A DNA stretch of 64,000 nt, taken from contig NC_057918.1 of NCBI RefSeq assembly GCF_018873765.1, positions 61,816,871-61,880,870 on the forward strand, given 5' to 3'. Within the stretch, counting starts at the first letter, position 1, and the number at the start of each line of letters is the position of its first letter. The notes beneath the pieces were generated by a model that was given only the letters and a program-made list of their open reading frames with translations, was not told the DNA's origin and did no database searches. Source of the stretch: Telopea speciosissima. Taxonomy: Eukaryota > Streptophyta > Magnoliopsida > Proteales > Proteaceae. Shown one piece after another: positions 1-11,893 of this stretch. The position numbers and the translations under genes are program-made.

Positions 1-567
1 ATATTCTATTGTATCTCAATGAATCATATCGATCACTTGATCACCATCTCTGAATTCTCACAAAGGATGAGCAACCCCCTTCTATCATTTGTGAAACTTT
101 ACCATCATTAGAGCTAGTGAGTTGAGGAATACAATTCTTAACTATCCGCCATGGTGGTTTTTCCCTGGTTTAGTCGCTCTCACCCCTTCCACGGTCCAGA
201 AGTTCTAAATGAGCGGGAGCAGGAGCGGCAACGGCAGCAGCAGTGGCACAAATTGAGCGGGAGCAGGAGCAGGAGCGTCTAACCAAATAAGAAAAAAAAT
301 GTAAAAGTTGATAGAGACCAACCAAAATCTAAACCCAATAATATCTAAATACATATCCAATGAAAGATAGGTCTCAATCTCTTCATCTCCACCAAAACCC
401 ATGTCTAAATAATTCAACACACCGAATGAGAATGTCTATAGACAAGAAACCACACACACACACACAAATATATATACATATATTGTAATCTTGTATTTTT
501 AACATTTTCGGAATTGATAAGAACTGAGTAATAACTTAAAGTTTAATCCACAAGTCTCAGATCTAAT

Positions 568-829
568 GTTAGGGCTTTCTTCAACATAATGTAGAAAACA
601 AATTGAAAAATAAGACGAAGTACCTGATTCGAGATCCACTTCACTTGAAGGATGAACGCAGCACGAACAAATGGGACGAAGATGGGCTACAAAAAATAAA
701 AAGGGGAAAATTGTTAGGGCTTTCCTCAGCATAATGTAGAAAACGAATTGAAAAATAAGAGGAAGAAGAAGAAGTACTTGATTCGAGAACCACTTCGCTT
801 GAAGAATGAGCCCAGCACGAACGGATGGG
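568..829. repeat. Degenerate tandem duplication (~145-bp offset)
   Basis: Two diverged copies lie head to tail, about 568-674 and 713-829. Both run from a gttagggcttt motif to a cacgaac(a/g)(a/g)atggg motif, and the second has an added gaagaagaag run. No coding sense was found on either strand. The rest of 1-985 holds a (CA)n/(TA)n microsatellite near 453-481 and a GA-rich gcgggagcagg repeat at 211-277, and nothing gene-like. Confidence 0.7.
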
Positions 830-984
830 TAAACTTATAGCCGAGTGAGATGTATCCCTAGAGGTTGAAGATGAAGTTTATTTAGGTTGGTTTAAGTGAG
901 GTTTGGTTCAGCTAGAGAATAGTGCACCTCTGATTTGCAGCTCAAACTACTAGGGATTTGCAGATCGAGCTAGGGTTTTGGATT

Positions 985-1321
985 CTTATCACCTCCATTT
1001 CCATCCCCCAGTTATTTCCCCAGTTCCAGTCTCAAAAGATGACATGTGTCATGTGGAAATCCAACCGTCCATTTTGAATTTTGGAAGTTAACCTTGGTTA
1101 ACCCTAACCAAAGTCAAACCGAGAATGAGGTTATGGTGTTTCCCACCCCTGTCTCTCGTTACTCATCCTCTGTCACTGATACCTCTCACAAATACTCACG
1201 GTGACCAGCATCGGCGATAAAGAAGACAGGTTCTGTTCTCAAGGCGTCGGCGACGGCAATTGTTAGGGTTATCTTCCCCCTACCGCTCTCACAGACCATG
1301 CGATGGTGAGAGAAGGGACTC
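985..1321 (+). repeat. Left terminal inverted repeat of the MULE
   Basis: This pairs with 9346-9680 in reverse orientation and includes motifs such as ctctcacagaccatgcgatg near 1288, mirrored near 9370. Just inside it, 1349-1500 is a diverged repeat of the TIR portion 1141-1300 (both have a c(g/c)cctctatctcg/cccctgtctctcg start, then gg(c/t)gac(c)gg..tcg(g)gc(g)at). The left end therefore has a partial internal duplication that the right end lacks. Confidence 0.8.
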
Positions 1322-2937
1322 CCTGTTCTACCCAAAAAAAAAATGTTTCCCGCCTCTATCTCGGGTTACTCGTGATCCCCTCTCACGAATCTCCATGGCG
1401 ACCGGTGTCGGGCGATGAAGGAGATAGGGTATGTTCACGGCGACGACTGCAAAGGAAGCTATTTCTACCCACTCCTGCTCTGTGAGACCCTGCGACGGTG
1501 AAATCGGAGATACCTACAGAACGACGACAACAAATGAAGTGAAGAGAGACTTCTGATGCCTCTCTCACACCTCTGGGACTCGGTTCTAATCGATTGTGAA
1601 AGGAAACACCGTCGTGGCCCTGTTCTAATGGTTTTCTCCAATAGCTAAGGTTCATTTTGTTTTTCTTCCATCATCGATTGCTTCTGTTCATTAAAAATAC
1701 CATCTCCTCCGGGCCTATAGAAAAAAATGGTTGATGTAGAGCGTGTGGGTTTTACATCTCATGGTTTGATAAGGTATCATTTTCTTCAACCAAACATCTT
1801 CAACTTTTCTCTTTTGCTATTACTATTACACAAATCGAATTCTGGGAGGAGAAACCCAGATACGTGTCTTGAATAATGTTGTTAATTTTCTCAATCAACT
1901 TGAGCCTAAAGGAGAAGAAACCCTGCCACTAGTTGTGTTGGTGTTGGTCTTGGGGTCAGAAATTATGATTTGATATAATTCCACAGGGTAAACCTAAGAT
2001 TCTTGAAGGCTAGTGAATGTTACCATGTAACAGCACATGGATGAGTCCATGTGAGAAGAGATCAAGCTCTCAACACACATGCCACTCTTGAAATTTAAGT
2101 CTTCATTAACCTTGATCATGAATGTTAGAAGGCCTTATTTTCCCAACTTTGGTTTGGTACATATTGTTATTAGTGAAGTTTGATCTCAGACCTTAACCCA
2201 AGATAGACTTTGGTTTGGTACATATTGTTATTGTTATAGTTCCCAATAGAACTATAATCTCTAAGCAATTTTGTTATTATGCTTTGTCCTTTCATTTTAT
2301 GAGCTTTATTGGAATAAATTCATGGGTTTTCAGTTTGAGATTTTACTTATACTATTGGCCAAATATGATGAGTACATTTTTATTGCAATGAGAACAAATT
2401 CATGGGCTTTCTCCTTCTTAGTGTTTTTCTTTTGAGTTTCTTTTCACTTTCTTTCTTTTTTCTTCTTGTATAAGCCTTTTCTGTTCTCTAACTAAAGCAA
2501 AAAACTTTAAACCAGAAGTAATAAAGCATCAATCTCTAATTTAAGGAATTATGACTAGTGCAATTTAATTGGAGAGTTTGGAAAGTGATAATGATTTTAT
2601 ATCCTCTTAGTTCACAGGACAGGAGCAATATTTATTATGTTCATATCACAGTGATTCATTATTAACCTGAAATTGGACCAGCCATCTTCCTACCTATCCA
2701 TTTTTCATGTATTTTGAATTAGGACAGATATTTGCATGTGTTTATAGATCAAAATCAGGTAGAAATATATTGAAGTTCATAAACCACTATAGTTCCTTTT
2801 TTTTGTTTTTTTGTTTTTTGATCTGCTTCAAAGTTGTTAGTTACTTAATGTATGTTTTTTTGTCTTTAGTTGTATAGTTGTTCAATAATACTGTAGTTCT
2901 GACTTTATTGTTGGGCCAAATATTGTTCAGGTGGGTT

Positions 2938-5509
2938 ATGGATACTCCAATAGATACACCGGATAACGACATAGGTCTAGATGATGAGAATAAGCCTAAG
3001 ATTGGCATGCAGTTTAATTCTGAGAATGAGGCATTTGAATTCTATAATAGTTATGGAGGAGTATTGGGTTTTAGTGTCAGGAGAGAGTATGCAAATAGGA
3101 GCAAAAAAGATAGGTCAACCATTACTTCGAGGAGATTTGTATGTAATAAACAAGGGAATCGGAAAGTAGACAATTGTGCTCATGTAAGAATTAATATTCT
3201 TCGAGCTGAAACGAGATCTGGTTGTCCTGCTCGCATGGGAATAAAGATGTTGAAAAATGGGAAGTATCAATGCCATGATCTCATTGAAAATCAAAATCAT
3301 GAGCTTCATATATCATCTACTACTCACATGATGTGGTCACAACGGAAAGTTTCAAACATACATGCCATTGAAATTGACTTGGGAGATGATTCTGGAATTA
3401 AAACTAAGGCTATGTTTGAGTACATGAATAAACAGGCAGGTGGTAGACAGAACCTTGGTTATACACCAGTGGATCATTACAATTATCTCCGAAGTAAACG
3501 TCAGCGTGACCTACGTCATGGTGAAGCAGGGAGTTTGTTACAATACTTTGAAAAATAAAGCAGTCTCAATCCCTCTTTTACCTACAGGCTATAGTTGGAT
3601 ACAGATGAGAAGATAACAAATATTTTTTGGGCTGATGTGAGAATGCTAATAGATTATGCACTTTTTGGTGATGTTATGACCTTTGATACAACATTTTGTA
3701 CAAACAAGGAGCATAGGCCTTTTGGTATGTTTTTTGGATTTAACCATCATAGAGGAGTTGTTATATTTTGGGTAGCCCTTTTATATGATGAGACGGCTGA
3801 ATCCTTTAAATGGTTGTTTGAGGCTTTCTTGAAAAGTCATGGGCAAAAGCATCCAGTAACATTATTTACAGATCAAGATGCTGCCATGGCAAAGGCAATT
3901 TTGGAGGTTTTTCCTGGAACATGGCATGGTTTGTGTACTTGGCATTTAATGCAAAATGGGATTAAGCATCTAGGCCACTTAATGAAGGATGAATCAAGCT
4001 TTCTATTAGATCTTAAGAGGTGTATATATCATTATGATGAGGAAATACAATTTGAGACTGCATGGGACCAATTGAGGAGTCAGTATTGGGTTGAAAATGG
4101 ATCATGGTTAGATCGTATTTATGTACTTAAACACAAGTGGACCAAATGCTATATGAAGAATACATTTACAGGAGGTATGCGGAGTACTCAGCTAAGTGAA
4201 AGTGTAAATGCTGACTTGAAGGATTATACAAAGTCTACTTTAGACATTATACAATTTTTTAAGCATTTTAAAAGAGTAGTCAATGATAAGCGTGCTAATG
4301 AATTGAAGGCTGAATTTGATGCAAGAAATAAGCTCCTAAGGAACTCTTTTCCCCAAACACCCATTATGATACATGCAGCAGAAGTCTACACTCCGTTAAT
4401 CTTTGGATTATTTCATAATGAGAATGTACGGGCTGGTTCTTGCTACATAATACAGAAGGATGAAAGTAATAGCTTGCATAAATATGCTATTGGTATTCTT
4501 GATTCAGATATGACATTTAAGGTTGAGTGTAATCCATCTAAGTCCATTATTGAATGTAGCTATAAGAAATTTGAGACATTTGGCATCCTATGTTATCATG
4601 CTTTGAAGATAATGGATAGGTTGGATATGAAGTCTATTCCTGAAGCATATATTTTGAGTAGATGGGCACGTGCAACAAGAAGCATTGTAATGAAAGATAG
4701 CAAGGGAACACAAGTTGAGGAAGATGTAAATTTGGACTCTGCACAGAGATATAGAATTCTTTGTCATAAATTGGTAAAGATTGCATCTCAAGCATCCAAT
4801 TCAAAAGAGGGATTTGCTTTGGTGAACAATGTTGCTAGTGATTTGTGTAAACAATTACACAGTCTTGAAAATCATGACACAAGGGCACATCAAGATGAGT
4901 CAACTGAAGAGCCTAATCTGAACATTGCAAAAGGGCTTACAAAGAAAGAGAAGAAGAAGGGTTGTGGATCAAGTAAACGAAAAAAATCATGTTTGGAAAC
5001 AAAAGGCAATAAGAAAAAGAAAAATGAGCCAAACACAACTAGTACCTCTCTACCAGCCCTTATACCATGCAATGTAGTACATTTGAATCAATTGGATGGG
5101 ACTCGAGAAAGTGAAATCAACCACAGTTACGTGGATCCCATTATGGTAATTTCAACTCATTTTGGTTCTTGTATTTTTTGCATCTCTGAATCATTTTTGT
5201 GATTAATCTCTTGTCTGCTATGTTACAGTCACAGGGGTCACTTGAGCAGTCTATGCATACTATATGTTCTTCCCAGACCTCCACAGCTCAGGTATTGCTT
5301 TATTAGTTTAATGATGTGCTGAGATAGGGTATTAATTTTGAGACATTCTTATCTGTGTTTAATTGCTTCATGAGCAGGCTCATGTTAATGTATTTCCCTC
5401 TAAGTCTTCATCTCGTTATGCACCTGTTGCATCAACAGTGGACTTATTTCCAAGTCCAAAACCATTCTTGCAGACTGAAAGCACATCTCCAAATGTTGAT
5501 CTGAGATAG
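2938..5509 (+). pseudogene. FAR1/FRS-like MULE transposase, broken by two nonsense codons
   Basis: This is the transposase gene of the surrounding MULE; the FAR1/FHY3/FRS transcription factors of plants derive from this family. The start is the ATG at 2938, just after a good acceptor (ttgttcag). Residues about 25-125 form the FAR1 zinc-finger region (AFEFYNSYG, RRFVCNKQG, CPARM, NHELH). The MULE DDE core follows, with VMTFDTTF near 3675, LFTDQDAAMAKA near 3862 and CTWHL near 3938. A SWIM-type finger lies near 4550. Two in-frame stops interrupt the frame in a conserved stretch: TAA at 3556-3558 and TAG at 3592-3594. The second Cys of the SWIM C-x-C is Tyr. Downstream introns 5146-5228 and 5292-5377 have GT/AG borders and keep the frame to the TAG at 5507-5509. 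A lysine-rich tail precedes the first intron. Confident on family; non-functional as it stands. Confidence 0.9.
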
Positions 5510-6943
5510 GGTCATAAAATGGTTAGAATTGTTTAAATTGTGGTTCTGTTGGTAGATTTTAATATTGAACCGTGGAATGATGCTTGTATGTTTATGTTTT
5601 TGGACTAATATTGAAATGCGGTAGATTTTAATATTGAACTGTAGAATGATGATTTCTTGGTTGTCATAAATGATCCTGGTGCATCAGCTAAGTGAAACTA
5701 GATGTTGAGAAATTTACATTGGAAAGAAGAAGAATGTGTAGCTAGAAATTTTATTTTTTTCCAATTGAAAACCATTGTAATACGTGGATGTTGGCTATGT
5801 AATGTACTCAAGAGATCAGTGTAGAATGAGTCTTATTAGCTAGATAGAGTTCTTTTTTATTCTATTTCTCTTAGTCAACTTTAATTAAGACTCTTAACTT
5901 TATGTTTGTTTTTCTTGCTTCTCAATGCTGAATCCTCTTTATTCTTCTTTTGCAGGATTTCTTCAAAATGAAAACTTTGAAGAAGAGCCAAACACAACGA
6001 ACCTGAACAAAACAGTCATCAAGGAGAAACACTCAGTACCCATCATGGGAAATCAATGGTTGTTGAGGTCCCAGTTCACTTTGGGAGGAGGGGTTTAGGT
6101 CCCAGGTTTCCTTTTTGGTAAAAGGTTTTTTTTTTATCTGTTTACTGTACATAATTTCTACCACATTAAAAGTGGGTACATTCCAAATTCACTTTGGGGG
6201 GAGGGGTTTACGTCCTAGGTTTCCTTTTTGATAAAAGGTTTTTTTGATCTGTTTAGACAATGTAATTATACTTGAATTTTACACCTAGTTGTGCCCCCAT
6301 TGAAGGGTGATGTGGTAATTCAGATGTATGAATATATTTGAAATGACCTAGATTGATCATGTGTCAAATTTATTATAATATCTCTCTCATGTGTTCCATG
6401 AATTTTTAAAATGTGTTTTTATCTCATTGGGCAAATTCCATTATGTGCCAGCCAAGAGATTTTTTTTGGTAGGGGGGGGGGTTGCCTTTATTGGGGTATA
6501 AAGTATATAAACTCTAAAGATGAAGAGGCATCAAAGGGTTTAATGATTTTCGTTTTAGGTATCAAGCTCAAGGTTTCATGGATCATTTTTTCCAATAACG
6601 AAAAGTAGAATCACATATATGTGATTTGCTCTGGATAAACAATAGACACCATGAAAAGCAAATGAAGAAATATGATTAAAAAGGGGGATTAAATTGGGTG
6701 AGGTATTAGCAAAGCTTCACTTTCAACAATTTCCTGGTCATCAAAAATGGTATCTTGCATGTGAAGAGAAACTTCTAAATCGTTCCAAAAAAGTTGATAA
6801 TAATATTTATTATTATCTTCCTGGCCTTGGAGTAGGATTTGGAGAGACTTAGTCCAACCGTTTTTTCTCATTTCCTCCATTTTAAGTTGCCAAGTAGAAA
6901 GTACTAACACATCCACTGCTTGCAAATTTTATTTTTTCTAAAC

Positions 6944-6975
<32 letters not shown>

Positions 6976-9345
6976 AGGGCTTCAACTGTCAAAGTTCAAA
7001 CAATACAAACTCTGAAGTGTATTATCATAACATACAAAATATGCACTTACCTTTTAAAGCACACTCACAAGCATCACTTCTATTTTGAACATGGGAACAT
7101 CGGAAACTCTTTTTCTCATGTTCAGCTCTCTCCTTTCTTTTGTTCTTATTTGTTTTTTCTTATTCTAATATAAACATTCTAGTCCAAGTCAAGATCATCC
7201 AAACACTCTTTTAATTAATGATTTTTAGTATGAATAATTTACAATGCTTATCAATAGCAGAGGATATCAGCCGAATGTCAATCATGGACTTTAAGAAGTA
7301 AACATCTTTAATGCTCTCTGTTTAGAGTGAGAAACTGTTACATGTCATGGAACAAGATTGGGTACACCTTAGATTTTCATGACTCAGCTGGGTATGATCT
7401 AGAATTTGATTTATAATAACCTTATACATATCTGCTCAAATTTGGAACTCCTAACATTCAATGTATTTTGGCTTGCAGGTTCAGAATTTGGAGCTCCTAT
7501 TTGATGCTTCTGATTTCTATCCAAAAGACAAAGATTTCACTACCCAAAAAAATCAATTAAAAAATAACAACTGTATCATTCAAAGTTCCTTTCATAGCCT
7601 TACTGTAATGTAAAAAAAACAGTTGCATCATACAATGGCTAAATTGGAAGAGGCATTCTACGCCTCGCAAATATAAAACAGTGAGTCCTCGGGGCCCTTG
7701 CAACACTAAAAATGACCGCCACCCCCTCTCCCCCATTTGGCTCTCGGCCATTCTAAGCCTTTCAAATAGAAAACAGTAAGTCCTCATTGCCAAGCCTCAC
7801 TGCATGAACACCATATTCAGGTTCGTTGGCGGCCCATCTTCAAAGTTGCCTTTTTGAAGAAATCCTGTGAAAGAAGAATCAAGAGGATTCAGCATTGAGA
7901 AGCAAGAAAAACAAACAAAAAAATAAAGGATTTTAATTACTTTCAAAAGATCAGAACCTTTAATGAACTCAAAGATTAATAGAGAAACTGAAAAAGGGAG
8001 TGATGATAACTGAGCACTGAGAAAAGAAAGGTGGTGGGGAAGACTAAAGTGAAGACTGAAGAGTTGGGAAGAAATTAAAAGCAATGGACAGATGGATGGA
8101 GTCTTGAAGTGGGCTATCTTTAATTCAAAAGATGCATCACTACTGAAGCAATCATGTAGTTTGTTGTAAGAGTTGAGGGACAGAGTTGAGGGACTTAGAG
8201 TTGAAAAAACCATCCACTCCTCCCCCTTTAGCCTTTGCTATTTGCTACAGAGAATTCATTCACAGAGCAAATAATAAAGCAATTAAGACATAGTACTCAA
8301 TCTTAAGCAATGGATGATGAGAGCTGGATTGCTGATCCAAAGGAGGAATGACATTGTAGGACAGTAAATTAAAAACCTTTAAACAAAGGCAAGGACAGAC
8401 ACCCATCCATGAGAGGCCATGACCCATTAAAATTGCAGTGGCAATTAGCAAGAATCCCGCTATGATGATAGAAAATTTGAGATGGACCATAAACAATAAA
8501 CCCATCTGACTTTTTTCGTATACTTTGGGGGTAGGTTGAGGAGAAAGAGAGGTGTTGATTCTTGAAATGTGCTGTGGGGTCTCTCTGCATTTGATGATCA
8601 GATCAGTTGATGAGCTAAGTTGGTTTTTATTTTTTTTTCATCTGATGCTCATTAATCTGTAGTTAAGGTATATTAGATCTAGCCAGATTCAGGTGGTCGG
8701 TCATAAGGACACAAATGGATAACCAAAACTACTCAGTACTGCCCATGCTCACTATTAATGGATGATGATATTATGTACATGGGACTATTTTGGAGAAGCT
8801 ATAGCCATTAGCTTAGCTCAAATACATCTCAAACTCACAATATAGAGAAGATGATTGAAGATGACAATGGTGGTGGTGAAACTGGGAACTATGGAACGTG
8901 GTGGTGGAACCGTGGGAAGACCATTAAAGGTCATTGGGTTGGGGATCGAGGACTACTACTCTATATGAGTTATGTAGTTTGGGATTTTTGTTTGGATTCA
9001 TTCAACCAGAACTTTATATGAACAGATGGTGTCAAAAGTTTAATACTTCCGCACAAAGAATCTTTTGCAGTTTTTGATCAAAGGACGAAGGACTACCACT
9101 ATCCTTCAATATTAGGCATAGTTCAAACACAATATACAGATGGAGTACCTTCAAGGGAGTCATTTCCTGTGGTTTCTCCTTTGTCACCGTCGCCTAAGGA
9201 TGCAGAGCATGAACCGACGGTATTTCCTTTCGCCGTCGGCTGGAACAGAGACACAGATGTGCAAGGGGATCTCAGAGGAGGAGTCTGTCTTCCTTTGTCG
9301 CCTAAGGATTCAGAGCAGGGGAAGCGAGAAGATTTTTATCCCCAG
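5510..9345. other. MULE interior, mostly unassigned
   Basis: It holds a diverged tandem repeat (6073-6133 and 6181-6245, sharing ttcactttggg(a/g)gg), an (AG)n tract at 6948-6975, and a minus-strand open frame (6925-6689) that follows a plausible acceptor. That frame reads as a soluble exon (contains WTKSLQILLQ, YYYQLFWND) but I do not recognise it. Two other minus-strand frames (8213-7797, 8505-8260) sit in low-complexity pyrimidine-rich DNA that looks more like a leader than a protein. Near 9170-9340 a cctttgtc(acc)gtcgcctaagga motif is repeated beside the right TIR. Any of these could be captured host sequence; none is proven. Confidence 0.35.
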
Positions 9346-9680
9346 TCCCTTCTCTCACCATCGCATGGTCTGTGAGAGCGGTAGGGAGAAGATAACCCTA
9401 ACAGTTGCCGTCGCCGACGCCGTGAGAACAGACCCTGTCTTCTTTATCGCTGACGCCGGTCAGCGTGAGGATTCGTGAGAGGGTATCAGTGACCGATGAT
9501 GAGTAACGCGAGACAGGGGCGGAAAACACCATAACCTCATTCTCGGTTTGGCCTTGGTTAGGTTAACCAAGGGTAACTTCTAAAATTCAAAATGAACGGT
9601 TAGATTTCCACATGACATGTATCATCTTTTGAGACAGAAACTGGAGAAATAATTGGGAGATGGAAATTGGAGGTGATAAG
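9346..9680 (-). repeat. Right terminal inverted repeat of the MULE
   Basis: This is the reverse complement of 985-1321 with scattered mismatches and small indels. It starts inside with gtcccttctctcacc and ends outside at aggtgataag. Confidence 0.8.
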
Positions 9681-9778
9681 TTGCAAGAGCAAGTTCACTC
9701 GTAAGCTGAAAAGGAAAACTGCCTCATTCAACGAAGAATGTTTCGATAGGGTTCCGGTTCCTTCTCGAGTCCTTAAGG
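9681..9778 (+). other. Possible truncated host exon beside the MULE
   Basis: Directly outside the right TIR an open frame reads CKSKFTRKLKRKT...FDRVPVPSRVLK and ends at a good donor (cttaag|gtagtg at 9778/9779). The left flank of the MULE (960-984) resembles a plant 5' leader (gagctagggttttgg). The element may thus have landed in a gene's first exon. I do not recognise the protein, and the frame is short. Confidence 0.3.
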
Positions 9779-9794
9779 TAGTGTTTGGTTGCAT

Positions 9795-9972
9795 AAATCA
9801 GTTGTGCATAGCGCAATTGGTGAGACTATTGTGTGCTCAAAACACAGTTCACCAAGAGGTCTCGAGTTCGAGCCTCTTGACTGTTACCTATCCCCCCTAT
9901 ATTATACAAGCTCCTTAGGGGTATTTAGTCGGCACAAGGTCGGGTACCTCCTATACCAAAAACCAAAAAAAA
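9795..9972 (+). mobile_element. tRNA-derived SINE
   Basis: An A-box-like tagcgcaattggt near 9817 and a B-box-like gagttcgagcc near 9863 are spaced as in a tRNA promoter. A non-tRNA body (gtcggcacaaggtcgggtacc) and an A-rich tail (aaaaaccaaaaaaaaa) follow near 9957-9972. The tRNA-like part lacks a proper cloverleaf, so I call a SINE, not a tRNA gene. Confidence 0.65.
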
Positions 9973-10146
9973 ATAGTCACAAGAAACTTGTGATTGTTGG
10001 GTTAAACCTTTGAACTGTTTTTAAATTCATTTATAGCAATGAATGCACCATTCATTCATAGCAATGAAACATTATAAGGACTCGGCTTTAAATATTTTAT
10101 ATTTAAGTATGAAATACGGATTGGGCTCCACTGTGTCCAAGTCGAC

Positions 10147-10266
10147 TTCTTGTCGATTACAAACAATACACAGATAGGTAAGGTCCAAACATCGGTTGCA
10201 CGTAGCCCAATGCCGAGCTAATGTGTGGACCCCACCCATGTGTCTTGTTTGTAATCGACAGGAAGC
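10147..10266. repeat. Foldback (hairpin) element
   Basis: The arm at 10147-10196 (cttcttgtcgattacaaac...) is mirrored at about 10220-10266 (...gtttgtaatcgacaggaagc) around a short loop. It is probably a non-autonomous foldback MITE. Confidence 0.65.
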
Positions 10267-10343
10267 TGATGCCGACGCCCATGAAGTACCTAGTTTGTAT
10301 AAACCCAATCATTTTTCTTGTGAGTTTTATAATTAATTATAAA

Positions 10344-11815
10344 GAAAATTACATTGCTACCGCTTGAGGTTTGTATTAAATATAGAGCGACCCTCTGTAT
10401 TTTTATATTATACAACCACACCCCTTGAAGTTTGATTAGTTGTTACAATCAATCCCACTCCGTTATATTATTCTCGTTAAGTGATATGGTGTTAGTAATT
10501 TATGACTTAAAATAACTAATATACCCCTATTAGGGGTTTGAGCTTACCACCCCCTTCCCTGGCCCTGTTACTCGAATCAGAATGAGGTTTAGGGAGGGCA
10601 TGGGTTTACCGCTGCTTCAAATGAGATTTGAACTACCGGAGCATCTTTCAGAACCGCTTCGATGAGATTCATGAGCCGGGCAGGTTTACCTTTGCTCTTG
10701 CAGAGCTAATCTGAGTATCTCGTTCTATTTTTCACCCTCCCAGAATGTAACTGCTGCATCTGTTCTGCTGTTTTCCCAAGTCTGAGCTAGGGTTTTGTGG
10801 AGAAGAAAACATGGCGGTGGCGTCCTTGTGTCGGACTCTGATCAACAAACCATCTGTAGCAGCTATTTTTTCTCGATCTTTCACTTCAAGCTCTATCTTA
10901 GTTCCTGGTTTCTCTCTCTTATTAATCTATTTTAATTTGCAAAAAAAAAAAAAAAAACCTAATTTAATTTTTTTAATCAAAGAACTGGGACGTAGTTTAA
11001 TCTTCTTCTTCTTCTCACTCTCAACCAAGACTTCCATCCGTGACCGCCACCCCTGTGAACCCCTCGCTGACCGCTGCAATTGCCGCCAAGCACCGCACTC
11101 CCCAACCCTCCCTCCTCTGTCCCCGACCCTTCCCTTCCCTGCGACCCCACTCCCTGCCCAACCATGCCTTCTATTCCATTACCTCCCACCCCACCCCCTT
11201 GCTTGCCCGTCCTGCCCTCTGTTCCGCAAACTCATCGCCGCCCCCAGTAGACAGGTCACCGGCCTTCGATTGACCGAAAAATCCTTCCTAGCCGGCTGAG
11301 AACCTTAAACGGTTGCCGCACCCAGTTTCTGGAATCTGGATGGATTGCAACTTGGGTTCCATACCATTGAATCGCCACTTCCGCTGTGTTGCTTCCATAC
11401 CATTGAATCATTTTCTATCTGAAAATATTCAGCTGTTAACAAGTATAAATCAGGATATAGAAGTCTCCAAGGCATTTTCAAGCTTCAAGCACCACAACTG
11501 ATCCCGAAAATAAGATTTTATTACCCACTCACCTTCCAGTCTGATTCCCAATTAAAGTCAAGTTTTCTTGGAGCCAGGATGTTGTTGCAGGTCAGCCATG
11601 GTGGCAACTTCAAATTTGGGGAAGAAGAGGGCAAAGTTGGAATTTCTCACTGAGAATTAACAAGATATTAGAAGAGGATAAAATTGGTATTTAAAATATA
11701 TTATTTAACACCGTTCACTCACCGTCCACTCAGGGGATGTGGTTGTATAATTTAGAAATATAGGGATCATTTTATATTTAATACAAACCTCAAGGGATAG
11801 TAATGTAATTTTTCC
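10344..11815. mobile_element. Non-autonomous TIR element (MULE-like) carrying a host first exon
   Basis: The left end (gaaaattacattgctacc, gaggtttgtattaaatata, attatacaaccacac) is matched in reverse complement at 11725-11815, giving TIRs of roughly 85 bp. The interior has no transposase. It contains a plant-type 5' leader and first coding exon (10811-10907), then a C-rich segment (11040-11260). This is the layout of a Pack-MULE. No clean 9-bp target-site duplication was found at the ends I chose, so the superfamily call is tentative. Confidence 0.65.
10811..10907 (+). pseudogene. Captured first exon with mitochondrial-type presequence
   Basis: The ATG sits in a leader-like context (gctagggttttgtggagaagaaaac). 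The exon encodes 32 residues starting MAVASLCRTLINKPS and including FSRSFTSSS. It is rich in Arg, Ser and Ala, has no acidic residue, and looks like a mitochondrial targeting presequence. It ends at a donor-like cctg|gtttct (10907/10908), phase 1. No matching second exon follows; the open frame only continues through intron-like poly-A and C-rich DNA. I cannot name the parent gene. Its place inside a TIR element suggests transduplication, not a resident gene. Confidence 0.5.
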
Positions 11816-11893
11816 TTAGTTTATATGGTATTAATATCAGATTGGATGAAGAATCCATATTATGACCAAATTGGTCGGCGATTCGGCATAACT

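Larger units (their letters stand above)
985..9680 (+). mobile_element. Long-TIR Mutator-like element (MULE) with FAR1-type transposase pseudogene
   Basis: A segment of about 8.7 kb is bounded by long inverted repeats: 985-1321 and its reverse complement at 9346-9680. The outermost motif is cttatcacctcc on the left and ggaggtgataag on the right. Between them lies a FAR1/FRS-like gene (2938-5509) with the MULE transposase fold, which is what an autonomous FAR1-group MULE carries. The ~335-bp TIRs are typical of MULEs. I could not find the expected 9-bp target-site duplication: the flanks are ttttggatt and ttgcaagag. The insertion is therefore old, rearranged, or the outer boundary is a few bases off. 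The interior from 5510 to 9345 is mostly unexplained. Confidence 0.8.

Noticed and set aside
6948..6975. CRISPR-like or regulatory repeat array
   Set aside because: It is a plain (AG)n microsatellite; no repeat-spacer structure exists anywhere in the window.
976..9689. 9-bp target-site duplication for the large MULE
   Set aside because: The 9-mers flanking the TIRs (ttttggatt, ttgcaagag) do not match, and shifting a few bases did not help.
9817..9880. tRNA gene suggested by A-box and B-box motifs
   Set aside because: No foldable acceptor or anticodon arms; the sequence continues into a SINE body with an A-rich tail.
11040..11273. Proline-rich protein downstream of the presequence exon
   Set aside because: C-rich low-complexity DNA open in several frames; no domain, and it lies past a splice donor.
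10332..11826. 9-bp target-site duplication for the 10.3-kb TIR element
   Set aside because: Best pairing of flanks (attaattat, agtttatat) agrees at only about half the positions.
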